DNA of 64,000 nt from Cladopsammia gracilis (GCA_022457155.1 JAJGOT010000020.1:1365501-1429500), one strand, 5' to 3'; positions 45,010-57,537 are shown, numbered from the stretch's first letter. The notes: generated by a model from the sequence alone, not told the origin. Program-made: numbers and translations.

Positions 45010-47206
45010 AACCTTTTAGACATGAAAAATCGGGGGGGGGGGGGGGGTCTGAGGGCATGCCCCCCCCCCCCCCAGAAAATTTTGAATTTTGATGCCCTGA
45101 AATTCCATTTGTAGTGTACTGAGACAACAATTTCTGTCAATAATGTTTGGCAAATTGATGTAGCTTCTCGTTGCTTTGCGTCGCTTTGCGTGGCTCCACA
45201 TACAAGTACTCAATTTCGTTTTATATTTCTTGCTGTTTCTTTAGTTTATCTGGATATCAGAGTTAAGTATACACAATTTCATGTTTTTGTATAGTAAGTA
45301 TTATGTTAATTTGACGAAAATGACAACAGATGTCAAAATCGTTTTTTTTTCCCATCCCGATTGCATATTGGTAGGGATTCGGAATTTTCAAGCCAAATCA
45401 GGGTACTCCCGATGAAATCGGGATAGTTGGACAGTCTGGAAAATAAATGGAATGCATTATGGTATGAAAATCCTCTAATGTCAGTAGACCCACATAAAGT
45501 ATGACAACAATGATGTAAAACTGATTTTTTATAATGGTTTTGAGGTTAAAGTTTTCATGTGTTCTGTTAAGATGTCATGTAATTTAAAAGAAATTAGATC
45601 ATAACAGAAATATTAAGACACAATGAACTCCTGTTTTTGAGACAACATTGGTTTATTAAATAAAAGAACATAGCTTGGATGTAAAGACTGCACTCAGCTT
45701 TGCTAGCCTACAGGCAGGAATTTGCACCAACCATTACCCATCAAAAAATGTCTATGATTTGTAGGAATTTTTTTTTTGGCGCACAAACCATGCAATGTTA
45801 TTTCTTTACTCAGAGTTTACATGTACCCTGCATGAACTTTTTTTCCTTGCTTGGGCGGCTGCAGGGAATTTTTAAACTTCAAATCATACTTGATCACTGG
45901 TTTTTGGAGTGTTGAAATTTCTTGTAGATAAAACAGATGAAAAGCTTCTTATGAATGATTGAGGACATTGAGCAATGTTTATAATATTTGACGCATAAGG
46001 AGTTTCGTTGCCGTCACTTTCACGTCTTCCACGGGACCTTTATGCAAATTTATACATTGTCTTGACACCGTAAGAAGAGAAACGTTTGCTATTTTGCTTC
46101 ATTTCATTCACTGTCGTCGCCAACGGTCGTTTTTAGCATTTATTTTTCATCCAAGGTTTTCGTTTTTAAGTAACAATCCGTGTAAGAAGTAGGCAAACCA
46201 AATGCACAGAATGCAGAAAGGTGTGAATTGTGCTATTGTTGAAACCGTCCACCTCATTGGCTAAAACATGAAAATCTACCATAACTTAAATCAGGCAGCG
46301 CATTTATTTATCTCTAGTTTACTAATTGATTCCCTTTTAGTGAAAACTATTGTGATTTTTAATGCAACAAAAATTCTATGTGGGGAACATGGAAAATTAG
46401 AAGTCTTTCTTGGCCATTGTTTTGGAGTCTCACGATTGGATGAAATCTTGTAACACAAAAGAAACATCGCTTTAAAAAAAGTTTCAGTAAATTTTATTTC
46501 AAAACCATGTTGTCTGTAGGTTGACGTAGTCTCAGTACGAAAATCTAAACATTCTTATGTGGGGAAAGCGAAATGCAGCGGAACAATAGAGAATTGCCTA
46601 CTTCTTACATGGATTGTTACTTAATGGCAAGAATAGCTTGTGCATGGCTATTTATAAGGACAAGTACATGTAAGTGAGTTTCGATTTTATTCAATTTCGC
46701 TTGCAAATCAAAAGTTCTTTTGACTCAATCCCATTCATGGCGGCCGCTAGTATGCATTTGTTTTAGTGGCGCTTTGATAGCAGGACTTGTCTTTTGTTCA
46801 GGAAAACTTAGGAAAACAATGCTACATAAAGCAAAATTATGGCAATGAATAACAAAATCGAAAGCGCACTTTATAAACGCGCTTCCAAACGCGATTTTTG
46901 TAACGCGTTAACACGAAAAACGTGCGTGTGTTTTGTGTGTGCGTTGGTCGTGTATTTCTGAGCTGCACTGTATTGGAAAATAAATAAAAAAATAAAAAAA
47001 GATGTCCATTAGGAAAGATTTGACTGTGTATTGTTTAAAGTGCACCTAAACCCCATTTTTTTTTCTTTTAATCAACTCAATGTACGTTGAAAAGTCAAAT
47101 AGTTAAACATATTAATTTTTTCTTGTCTTTAACGTTGTGTTAGTGAGTTAGAGATTTGAATTTACTAAATGCTAATTACATGTAGATGACATCAAATATT
47201 AATTCT
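45010..47206. other. Intergenic or intronic sequence without a supportable gene
   Basis: The stretch opens with a G run (about 45033-45049) facing a C run (about 45060-45073), a strong local palindrome. After that it is AT-rich, with short frames lacking motifs. It covers the right side of the 6-kb nest (right terminus at 46972) and a half MITE at 47038-47200 related to the 5775 family. Confidence 0.4.
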
Positions 47207-48319
47207 AAGTCTATTTTAATGAGTAAAAAACTTCTGTAGTTTTTTTTATTAGAGATTATAGACATACCTCATGAATGTATATATATTTTTTTTATTTGCA
47301 TTTATGGCTTTAATTTGAATCTTGTTTATGCCTACAACATACATGATGCTTTCATTTTGTGCCTTTATCAAAGCAGTGGCACTTATTCACAAAACAAGAA
47401 ATTAAATACTGTTAAGGAAACACAAAACATGAAAACTACAGGCATGAGGTCGACCATACGACTCCTGCGCCTTTTAATATCTGGAAGAAGTTCAAAACAC
47501 AGCTACATGTAGTGGCTTCAAATGAGTTCAAATGGGCTTGTCTGTGATTTTGGTTCTTACTATAGTCATTTGTGGCGTTTTTGTAAGGTCCGTGTACTTG
47601 TTGTCATATGTTTGGGGACAATTTGTGGTTAAAAAGCAAATTATAGTACTTGTAAGTTGGAGTTTGCAAAACATGTATGATTACTGAAAGGTGCATGTAC
47701 ATTTTTGTGTGATTTGTGAACTGTCATTATCACAAACTTTATGTTTAGCGAAAAAAAGAAAAAAATGTGACATGACCCCTCCAAACAAATTAATTTAATT
47801 TTGCCATTCATGCAAAAGATTCTCTCATGGCTGCTGGTTTTACAGAAATTCATCTGATGCATCTGAAATAGACTCACCACATTCAGTTATAATTGTTACT
47901 CTGAAGATGTCATAATTATTTGGTTTACAGGGTAAAGTAGTAAACAACAATGATCATACAACCATTTATTTTTGCTGCACACTCATAAAGAACTAAGTTT
48001 AAAAAAAGTACCATTTAAACTAAATTTAGTAGAAGAAAACTACTGTCTTGTCTTGTATGTTTGGAACAGGTAAAAACTAATCGAGCTGTAGTTTTTTTAT
48101 ACATGTAATTTTTTAACAATTTTAAAAAGTGGTTTAAAAGGATGGAAAAAAGATAAGGTAATATTACAGTATTGTATCTACAGTGTACTGTATGTGAATC
48201 CTAACTGATTAGTAAAGTTCCTCAGTGAAAAGGTGCACTGAGTTGTTGCAAATCTCTACCCTGTTAATAATGTCCTACATTTTAAAAATTACTTTTCAAC
48301 TGGCCAGTCTCAATCTTAA

Positions 48320-48774
48320 TGTGCCTATCATCCCTAGAAAGTTATTTTCAGAATCAACTCTACACTGTATGTACATTGAATAGTTGAATGGTAAAATATT
48401 TCTTGTTTTGAATGTCATGTTAGTGAGTTATAGAGATCTGAATTTACAAAATGCTAATTAGATGACGTCAACCGGGAATCATTTATTATACAACTACTTG
48501 TTTTCACCCCCAAGTAATATTTTTTTACGAATCAATTGACTATCCACAGTTTATTTTAGTATTTTATCAAATTAATTATCCTCAAGCTGTAAACTGCACA
48601 TTGTAAATTGGCGTAGAAATAATGGCATATTCCCGGGTTGACGTCATCTAATTAGCATTTTGTAAATTCAAATCTCTATAACTCACAAACGCAACGTTCA
48701 GAACAAGAAATATTTTACCATTCAACTATTCAATGTACATGGAGTTGATTCTAAAAATAACTTCCTAGGGGTGA
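48320..48774. repeat. MITE of the 5775 family, copy 2
   Basis: It is orthologous in position to the 5775-6241 element, with inverted arms around 'attagatgacgtcaaccggg' and its complement. Differences between the two copies give an independent measure of the age of the duplication. Confidence 0.75.
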
Positions 48775-49304
48775 TAAAGTACATGTATAATATTCAGTAT
48801 TTTTAAAACTACACCTGGGATCACTGACATATTTGTTTCTATTTTTGTTGCATTAATGTTCTTGTTTTCTTTTTTGTGTGTGTGTTTGGAGGACATGAAG
48901 ACCAGACAAGGAAGACTTCTCTTACAAAACTGTCTGTTTTCTTTTTGACCAGCATTCCTTAAGATAATGATTATTGAACCATGCCCATGTTAATATGTTC
49001 AACCACAAACCAGATTGAAGTAATGCATCCTAACATCAACCATAGATTAAGATTTCTAGTCCACTTGTTTTTCATTGCTTTATTTGGAGGAAGGCAATAA
49101 TAAAAAAGTGACTAGATCTCACTGGCCGGGGGGGGGGGGGGGGGGGGGCATTTTGTTCAATTTTTAAATCAAAGTAAGCCTTACTTAAACCTGTAATATA
49201 ATATTATATTGATACTATTAAACAGTACAAGATTTGGTCCTTGATCTTATCGATAGCTGTACCAGATGGTAATTTTACTGTGTTGGGCTCTTCATCTATT
49301 GCAG

Positions 49305-50523
49305 GGGTTGTTTAACTTATGTGATGGCCAAGTTCATGTAGATAAGATACTAGCCCAGTGCAATGGAAAATATTCTTCCAGCAATCCATTGAAAGTTACT
49401 ATCCTGGCACCTCAATGGAATGTTTGGGGTGGATCAATAATGATAAGAGAGTTGGCTAGACAACTGGCAAAATTCCCCCAGTTAAAAGTGACTGTGTTGG
49501 TTCCAGAAAATTCAGGGCTCAGTGAACAGGACAAGAGAGAAGCACAAAGTCGGTATAAGGTTGCTATTGTTGAAGCAAGGAAACAACCAGGTTTTGTTGA
49601 CCCCATTGAGTGGTTGAACTTCCCACCAGCAGACCTCAGTACAGACATTGTGGTTGGATATGATGAGAAACTTGGCAGAGTTGCACAATACTGGAAGGAG
49701 CAAAATCAATGCAAGACCATTCAGCTTTTTGGTGACAAATTCAACTCCAGGGTTTTTTTCCATGAGGATCCATTTGAGTCATTTTCTGAAAAAACAAGAA
49801 AGGGTCTTTGTGAAGTGGCTGATATTTGTGTTGCTACTGGATCCATGATGAGTGAAAAACTGTCTGCTCCTCTTCGTTACAAGAACAAAAACGTTTTTAA
49901 CTTCACTCCAGGAATATTCAGTGACTTTTGTGACATGAAGCATGGTAGTAAAGATGGAGGAAAGTTTCGTGTTTTGTTTGTTGGTGGTGATAATCCTGAT
50001 GATTTTCAGGAAGAGGGACTTGCCATTGCTGCCAAAGCAGTGAGAGAGTTAAATGACAAATCCTATCATCTCATTTATGTCGGTGCAGGAAAAGAAACAA
50101 AGCAGCAATTTACCAAAATTTTTCAGCAGTGTGGTGTTGCTAAAAGGCAGCTAACAGTGAGGAGCCTTCCAAAAAATGATGAGGAATGGAAAAGTCTTTT
50201 TTGTGAGGTTGACCTTGCCATCATGCCGTCATGTGAAAAGGCATTTGGCTTGGAGGCACTTTTTGCCTTATCTGCTGGTCTTCCTGTCCTTGTGCATGGT
50301 GAATCAGGGTTTGGTGAGGCACTCAAAGAGGTGAAGTTTGGCACATCAGCCATTGTGGATTCTGAGGATGCTGCAGTGTGGGCTTCAAAAATCAAGGAAG
50401 TCAGAAAAACAGACAGGAAACAACGGCTTGAGCAGGCTGCAGAGCTGCGTTCAAATTATGATAAGATGTACAGTTGGGAGAAGCAGTGTGGAGCTCTGGT
50501 TGGACTGTTCATGATGTTTTCTG
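49305..50523 (+). CDS. Glycosyltransferase-like (GT-B, GT4-like) domain exon, copy B, catalytic residues lost
   Basis: This 1219-bp exon has acceptor 'cttcatctattgcag', donor TCTG|gtatga, starts in phase 0 and ends in phase 1, exactly as copy A. It encodes 406 open residues, closely similar to copy A along its whole length. The N-terminal half begins NPLKVTILAPQWNVWGGS and the C-terminal half KFRVLFVGGDNPDDF. The motif that should be EX7E reads PSCEKAFGLEALFAL, with Lys and Phe replacing both Glu. The Arg and Lys of the phosphate site are Gly and Glu, as in copy A. The shared losses came before the duplication, yet both frames stayed open, which argues for a kept non-catalytic role. The local differences (for example VWGGSIMI versus FSGSLMM) cluster around the N-terminal loop. 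Likely 5' partner: the exon at 40204, unproven. Confidence 0.85.
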
Positions 50524-51061
50524 GTATGAATTTCAATTTCCTTTATTATTTATTTGCTTTAAATACATGTAGATGCAAACAGTACACTAAACCAGTCATG
50601 TCCAATATACACCAACTGATTCGGGTCATCACTCCTTTGAGACTACCCGTCTTACCGGAAGTCGGGTCGTGAAGTTTGAAACGGAAGTTAACTACACTTA
50701 CCGGAAGTCAGCGTTGGGGATGGAGTGGAGGTGAAACAAGTTGACGGATCGTGACGACCTGACCAGGTCGTGATGACTCATTGCAACAACAGTCGACCCG
50801 TCTCACAGAAAAGTCAGTTCGTGAAAGACTGAAAAAATAAACGGCACAAAACAAACGAGCGTGCTCGGACAAACAAGACAAATATGCATGTATACATTGT
50901 ACCTCGTTCTAAAAGTGTGTAAATTTACCATTAAAATGAAGCAAAAAAATCCAAGGCACACTTAACTGAGATATTGATTAATTAATTTGATTTATAGAGA
51001 GTATGAGTGATAAAGATTGATGATTGCATTTGCTTAAATACATGTATCTGGAGTTTAAACA

Positions 51062-52080
51062 TTAGGGGCCCACACTTAAATTTAAATTTACAGGAAATAT
51101 TATGGGAATATTTGAAAGGTTCATATTATCCTAAAATACTGCAATCATTATTTACACTGTACATATGTCGGAAGTTCAGAATAAACATATTTTTTACCTT
51201 GCATGTAGATGTCGTCCTTGTAGCTGAAAATGGCGAATTCAAACAATTTGAAGGTTGTTGTGTTGGTCGTTTACCTAGACATAATTTATTATAGTAGACA
51301 AGGGAGGAAAACTGGCCAAATCTGGATTTTGGACTGGTCTGGCGCTGAGCCAATTCTCACCAAGAAATTCCCATTGCCTGCCTTCAGCTGTAGACCCCTG
51401 AATAATTAATTTTGAGAAATCCAGCAATTGAAGCTGCAGCTATCTGCGGTTGGAGTTTCGCCTGACAGCCTGTGACAGTCATGTCTTTTGCTCCTTTCAT
51501 ACCAGAACAGACCAGATAATGCCCTTTCATAAATTCCTCCCTTAGAAGGGGAAGCAGTGGCAAAAAAAAAAAACGGTGTTGAGCTTTCTACTAGAAAAAA
51601 AAATTCTAGGGAAAAGCCAACGGCATCTTACTCGGCTTCAGTTACATGCTATTCTCAATAAATAGTGCTTCAAGTTTTGGACGGATTTCAAATTGAATGA
51701 CCAGTCTGCGAAGGAATTTATTGCTTTCAGCTTATATGCTTGGCTTTGCGCTGGACTGGTCCAAAATCCAAATTTGACCAGTTTTCATCCATTGTCTCTC
51801 TACTACAGTGTACATGTGAATGCCTTTATAGGTAAATGGCCGATGCAAAACCCAAGGTTGAAATAGCTAAAATTCGCTGATTTCAGCTAGTGTACACACA
51901 ATATTAAGGACAATAACCCACATCTATTAAGGTAAAATATGTTTATTCTGAACTTATATGTAAATATTTATCCCATTTTAAATACAATAATATGAACCTT
52001 TCAATATTCTGATATATTTTCTCTAAATTTAAAAATAAAAACGGTCACACAGTGTTTGTGGGTGCCCTGTGGTTTAAAAT
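51062..52080. repeat. MITE with about 130-bp inverted ends, itself interrupted
   Basis: The left arm begins near 'ttaggggcccacacttaaat' and includes 'gaaaggttcatatta'. The right arm has 'taatatgaacctttc' and ends 'gtgggtgccctgtgg'. A second element (51291-51803) sits inside. The GGGGCCC-like tip suggests hAT affinity, which is uncertain. Confidence 0.6.
51291..51803. repeat. Nested MITE
   Basis: The left end 'tagtagacaagggaggaaaa' and right end 'cattgtctctctacta' begin imperfect inverted repeats. They continue through 'tggattttggactggtc' and 'gactggtccaaaatcca'. The interior has no coding potential. Confidence 0.65.
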
Positions 52081-52274
52081 TTTTATGTTCAGGGTAAAAC
52101 GGAAGCCATAATATAATTTTATTGTGCATACATGTCAGTCGAAGCTCAGACATTTGACATGTCAGGTTTTTATGAGCTGATTGATCTACAGGTGTACATG
52201 TATGGGATCATGGTATGAATATTGGTCAAAAAAAAATATGGAAATTGATTTTTCTTCAACCACTGCAGTTTATC

Positions 52275-53500
52275 CATTTTTATAAAATAACTGAGATACT
52301 ACGCGCGTTCTGATTAGTCAAAGACCTTTTGACTATTGTGCCGGTAAACTCATAGAAAACCGCGCAAGAGAAACTGTAAAGTAAACAAAGTCGTATTTTC
52401 CAGTATCGTATCACCACACACGTAACGACAAAGAACCCGAGTTTAGTGTCTTATTGTATTGAGTTCTGTTAGAAGATAACTGAGAACAGAAGATCTGTTT
52501 CTTGAAGACAATAATTTGCTGCTCAAAGTTAATTCAAAAATTTTCCACGAGTTCAGTAATACGTAACTTGAATAAAGCTTAAGAACTTAGGCTTAAATAA
52601 TTATAAGTTAAGAAAACTGCTAATAAATAAGCTTTTTAAAACCCAAACGACGCAAGCAAAAATGGCTTAACGACAAAACAGCACTAAGCTTATTTTAAAG
52701 CAAATATCAACAGCAGGAATATATATTTTCATTTAATGTTGGCTTTGAAAGCCTTATATGCAGTCAAAACAACAAAACAACCTCGTTGTGTACTTTGTGA
52801 AGTTCACTGAGCTGAATGTTTAATGAAAAGCTTGAATTAAAGTGAATCCCAGAGAGCAAACAATGGCTCTCAAACTGAGGGAATTTTCGATTAAAATTCA
52901 ACTGAAGTTTATATAGGTGCCTCCTAACATAACTTCTTAATAAGTGTCAGATTTGCATAGTGAAAATAAAATTTGTTTTTCAGGAGAATTTTTTACGCCG
53001 ATTCCATTTATGTTTTATTGTGTTTTGTTTCTGAGAGCATTTCAAATACATTTCTACCTGATACAGTTTAAATTCTGATTGTGTTCAAGCTAAGATGATC
53101 AATTTTCTTATAACAGCAAGAAAATTATAGCTTAAGGTTTAAACAAACCATTTGCATAAAATGATCAAACAGTTAATTAAACTATGTTCCATCAAACCAA
53201 TCAACATCTAAGCATCGTAGGCTTAAAATTGACAATGAGCTTAATTTTCATTCAGCACTGAAAATGTAGAGAAGTACTGGCTTCACTGTACACTTCATTG
53301 AAAAGAAGTAGATAAAGTCGGAAAAAGTTTAAGAAGCTGATTTTCTGGAACTAACCTTTAAGCTTATTTCAATTGAGAAATTCTTGACAAGAAGGTAATC
53401 TTTAAATCCAAAATTTCCAAACTTTCCTTGCAGTTCCTTGCAGTTCTCCCAACATCCCGCGTGGGTTTATAACGCCGGTAAACTCATAGAAAAGGTGTTC
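52275..53500. other. AT-rich stretch bracketed by a short direct repeat
   Basis: The words 'gccggtaaactcatagaaaa' occur at about 52340 and 53475 in the same orientation. The DNA between is AT-rich and non-coding. It may be an old insertion with a long target duplication or a local duplication. Confidence 0.3.
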
Positions 53501-53970
53501 TATTGCTTAAGAAAATATGAAAATTATTTAACTTTCATCAGTTGGGTTTAATAAGATTATTTCACTTTCTAGAGTGGTTAAAACATTATTAATATATTTT
53601 TAAGGCTTATTAAATTCTTAATGACATCAATAACAAAAAATTCTCATGTCTTAAGCTGTAATTGTTCACCAATGTTGTATGTGCATCATTAAATCAGGTG
53701 TACAATGTACTTATTTAATAGGCTATTTTTTGCTGTTTCTCTAGTGATTTCAAAGTGATGAAAATATCCCTGACATTTTTACTAGAATAAATTTCACTTC
53801 ATTTTTTAATTTTTAATTTAAATATTATTGATGAGATTAATATTTAATAAATAATTATTAGACTGTGTCATACAATTCAGGGAAATTTTGAAATTTTCAA
53901 ATCATTCTGATCTTGTGCTGCCTTGAAATTACTCACCAGATTACTCCCTGAATTGTACATCTCTCAATCC

Positions 53971-54169
53971 AATAGGCCATTTCCGAGTTGCCTTTAGCCT
54001 CTCTATCAAAGCGAGGCTAGGTGCTCAACCTTTCATATGAAAACGAGTTTTCATTCACATGCAAATAAACTTATTTGCATGTGAATGAAAACTCGTTTTC
54101 ATATGAAAGGTTGAGCACCTAGCCTCGCTTTGATAGAGAGGCTAATAGGCAACTCGGAAATGACCTATT
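53971..54169. repeat. Near-perfect palindromic MITE with about 90-bp arms
   Basis: The left arm starts aataggccatttccgagttg and the right arm ends 'aactcggaaatgacctatt'. Between them 'gcgaggctaggtgctcaacc' and 'catatgaaaacgagttttca' are exactly mirrored, around the centre 'gcaaataaacttatttgc'. Confidence 0.85.
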
Positions 54170-54182
54170 ACACTGTGCAGAG

Positions 54183-54370
54183 GTATTGTTCTTCAGAATC
54201 CCAATAACTCAAACCTCAGGAGAGAGGGAAATTTGGTTCAAGATATCGAAGGTTTATTGAGGGTAAAATTGCAAGCCATCATTAATTTAGCCAAGAGAAA
54301 AAAGTTTGGTTCCAGTTACCAAGAGGTTTGAGTTATCACGGGCTCAAGCTATCGGGATTCAACTGTATTA
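54183..54370. repeat. Pogo-like MITE remnant
   Basis: The left words 'aatcccaataactcaaacct' are mirrored by 'aggtttgagttatcacggg' and 'tatcgggattcaactgta' at the right end. The AACTGTA/TA border matches pogo/Tigger-style ends. Confidence 0.45.
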
Positions 54371-54445
54371 CTTAATATCTCATTTTAAATTACTCAGATT
54401 TGTTATAAAGTTGTAAAGCTATTTAAAATGTATTCTTCTTTGTAG

Positions 54446-54465
54446 CTCAAGAAAAACCAGACTGA
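54446..54465 (+). CDS. Tentative terminal exon after glycosyltransferase-like copy B
   Basis: The acceptor 'tattcttctttgtag' is followed by CT CAA GAA AAA CCA GAC TGA. This completes the phase-1 codon from 50523 and ends the protein as ...SAQEKPD. A rival acceptor at 54643 (cttctcatttttccag) would give ...SDRTL. Neither matches the candidate terminal exon of copy A, so confidence is low. Confidence 0.2.
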
Positions 54466-55100
54466 GGCATCACAAGTTAATGGCCAGCCGAGCTGAACCC
54501 CTTCACTTCTTCCAGAGACAAATGACGGTCCCTGGTATTGTAAATTGTTATCAATTGACAACGGGCATCTCACGTACTCAAGCACATGAACATGTACCAT
54601 TTGGAGATTAACTTACTCTCTTGAATTTCTTCTCATTTTTCCAGACAGGACTTTGTGAGTGTCCAATTCTGTCTGTAATCATACTCGTGATTAACAAAAT
54701 TGATAGGACTCCTGCTTAATAGGCAGCTGCCCAATTTTCTTAATCACTTTAATGAAATACAGACCAAATTGAACTTCACTCAGTCCTTACATTGAATACC
54801 ATTTAGTAATTTAACTTAACTTGGTACCACAGGGCTTGCCATGGCATTAAAACATTTCACGGCCAACCTTTTTTGGGGTCAAATTTCCTGAATGGTATTG
54901 ATTTGTTCCCAAATGACATTTTCCTTGTCTTTGACCTTTTTTGATAAACATCAATGTGAAGCAATTTGTTACCTTAATAACAACATTCATGAGCGAACAA
55001 TGAACAATTCGTATTATGAACAACTCGATCACAACAAAATGTGTGCAGTCTGTGTCTTACAAGGGAACTATTTCATTGACAATTGGAATTCATTGCTTTA

Positions 55101-55255
55101 CAGGGGCAGATTCAGGATTTTTCAAAGGGGGTGGATAAGTCCTTAGGCTCCTATTTTCTTAACAATATTATTCAATTTTTTATTTTACTTTTAACTCTCT
55201 AAAGAGGGGAGTGGCTAGTCACCCAATCCCCCACCTCCCCAGTATCCGCCCCTAC
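55101..55255. repeat. hAT-like MITE
   Basis: The ends 'caggggcagattcaggattt' and 'agtatccgcccctac' are complementary, in the CAGGGGCGGATCC style of hAT non-autonomous elements. The interior has 'gggggtggataag' against 'cacccaatcccccacc'. Confidence 0.6.
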
Positions 55256-56224
55256 TTTAATATCTTGTTGAAGAAAATTTAACTGTAGCATACTGGCCAG
55301 GTATTTCTTTATCTGTTTAGAGTTTATTTCATGTAAACTTACATGAACAAAAATCTGAAACAACCCAACTTTACAAAATTATTTTCATTGATTTACATGC
55401 ATTTTTACCCAGACACAGGTCAAAGGCCACAACATTTTACTTTGAGCTATGAACAGTAGCATTATACAGTACATTAAGTAGTTTTGTCAATTTTTGTACA
55501 TAGTCGGATCTCAGATACATTAAAAGAAGTCAGTAGTTTTGTTGTTATTTCAGTTATTCTCATCAAGGTAATTCCCTTGAAAAGGATCTTATACTTAACT
55601 TTTTTTCAAACTGGTACAGTTGATAACCATGCTTTAGGCATTCGAAAAATGCAAAGAAAAGAGGGGCCACCATGCTTGTTTCTACACTGTACTACCGTTA
55701 TTTATAGCGACTTTTTAATAATTGCGTGAGGAATGTTTGAAACTCGAACATCGAAAAATGGATCCTTATTGCTTGCAGAAAACTATGATTATTAAAAATT
55801 TTAACACTATTTGATTATGCAATATTCTTTCAGGGAAGTCATTTCAAATTGACCGGTCTTGCAAATTTTGCAAGGAAATCGGACCGCTTTGTCATCAGCA
55901 TATACTCCTCATTGGCTCCAAATACAGGTTTACATGCATTTACACAGAACTGTTGATACAAGTTCTACTACCTAACATTTTTTCTGCTTAAAATATGTTA
56001 TTTATAGTCCTATTACGAGTAAATAACATCAATAAAAAATAGGGGTCACTGTGCTCATTTAGGAGAAAACAATCTCTTATTCTTTTGGCCAACTGATCCT
56101 CAAAGGAACTTTTCTTGGTTCGGACTGTGCGCGCGCTCATGCGCACACTAAGGATGCAAGAAATTATGCGCAGAACGTGATGCGCAATGTAATACTAAGG
56201 AATCACCTTAATAATGGCATATGT

Positions 56225-56520
56225 GCATGTTTGAGTCATGTCAACACTCGGTGAAGTGTACACTGTGTACAGGCTAGACAATAGCATTATACAGTACATG
56301 TAAGTAGTTTTGTCAATGTAGGTAGTAAGATCCCAGTAACTTAAGATTAATAAGATAAGTCAGCAGTTTTGTGGTTCAATTTCAGTTATTATCATTAATG
56401 GCACGATTTTATACATCTTTGAGTCATGTCAACATTAAGCCGAGTGTACAGGCCAGGCAATAGCATTATATACAGTACATGTAAGTATTTGTAGGCAGAT
56501 TGACAGTTTTAAATTCTATT
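56225..56520 (+). repeat. Dispersed repeat 'tgtcaacactcggtg', copy-B cluster
   Basis: Two diverged copies of the unit seen at 11930 and 22920 are present, each followed by 'atagcattatacagtacatg'. They mark the part of the duplication where copy A received the 10.7-kb insertion and copy B did not. Confidence 0.5.
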
Positions 56521-56705
56521 GTGTTTTGAATTTTTTTTAAACTATCAATGTTCAGTTTTGTTTAATAATTGCATTGAGCAAAAAATGTATATAGCTTTTA
56601 AAAGCATTCCATATTTTAAATACATAGAAGTACAGCTTTATATTTGTGTAAGCTTGGTCAACCCAGCAATGGTGTCTTTTTTAGCCAACAATCAGAAAAT
56701 AAAAT

Positions 56706-56957
56706 TAAAGAGTCTGACCCACCCAGTTTGCATTGCGCTCTTCTCTTATTGTTATGATACGGCTCTATAGGGAATATATCAATGACGTCACCAATTGTTA
56801 TTAATGTGCCAATCAGAGCCTTATTGGCTGCCGAAACAAAGGGTTCTTTTGTTCCAGTGGTTGGCACATTTGAATAACAAAAAGAATGTTTGTAAACAGA
56901 TATCATCCCTATTCCATATATTGGCAATGCAAACTGGGTGGGTCAGATTCTTTAATA
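56706..56957. repeat. MITE with GAGTCTGACCCACCC ends
   Basis: The left end 'aaagagtctgacccacccag' and right end 'ctgggtgggtcagattcttt' are complementary, extending into 'tttgcattgc' / 'gcaatgcaaa'. It is about 250 bp and non-coding. Confidence 0.75.
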
Positions 56958-57074
56958 TATCTAGTTTGAAACGTGTTAACTGTAAACACGAGTGTACAAA
57001 CGTGTGTTATATGGTGTATAAATAAACTTTCAATTGTCTTATTGTAACAATAAATTGTGTGAGTTACTTCTTTG

Positions 57075-57180
57075 GGGGCAGCACGCAGCTATTAAGCCAC
57101 CCCTCTTCAAAAAGCCCCCCCCCCACCCCCTGTCTCTTCTAAGCCACCCCCACCCCTCCCCCCCCCCCCTTTAGAAAAAA
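57075..57180. repeat. C-rich pogo-like MITE fragment
   Basis: Repeated 'taagccacccc' words are followed by C runs. The family resembles the fragment at 57640-57725, which ends 'gattttacggta'. They may be two parts of one element split by the insertion at 57272. Confidence 0.4.
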
Positions 57181-57271
57181 TACACTGCATGTGAACTTAA
57201 GTACGGTAAGTGATTGATTGGGCGAATGTGTTACAAGACTGCAGGCATCGATCAGGATCGATTGTATAATG

Positions 57272-57537
57272 TACCGTATTTTCTCAATTAAACAACCCCC
57301 GGCGTTTATTTCAAACTTGGCCTAGTGGACCCGGCGTTTCTTTGAATCAGCAGTTTTTTGTCGCCCGTCATTTTTTAAGAAAGAGTCATTATTCGTTTTT
57401 CTTGGCAGCCGTGTACCTTGCCCTTAAATCTTAAGTTTATTATACCACAAATAAACGTTTGAGGGGCTTATTGACAACTTCCTCTATTATACCCGGCGTT
57501 TATTCGGGGCCCGGCGTTTAATCGAGAAAATACGGTA
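57272..57537. repeat. TA-flanked MITE with TACCGTATTTTCTC ends
   Basis: The left end taccgtattttctcaattaa and right end 'ttaatcgagaaaatacggta' are complementary with one mismatch. Internal 'cccggcgttta' repeats point inward from both sides. It is a 266-bp pogo- or mariner-type non-autonomous element. Confidence 0.8.

Larger units (their letters stand above)
40954..46972. mobile_element. 6-kb nest bounded by TACAGTGCAGCTC inverted termini
   Basis: The left terminus begins tacagtgcagctcagaaata, and the right terminus (ending at 46972) is its exact complement. Words such as 'aaacgcgcttc' and 'gcgttaacgcg' recur in the sub-terminal DNA of both ends. The TA-flanked CAGT start matches the design of the 12162-22890 element, suggesting the same transposase class. 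No transposase is visible, and the interior holds another fold-back element. Confidence 0.55.

Noticed and set aside
44752..45114. 120-codon plus-strand frame (KRKNANQQEAAKRPMLNSS and on)
   Set aside because: It opens in low-complexity sequence of the fold-back tip and runs into a G run, and there is no splice support. It may be a transposon relic, but I cannot name a family.
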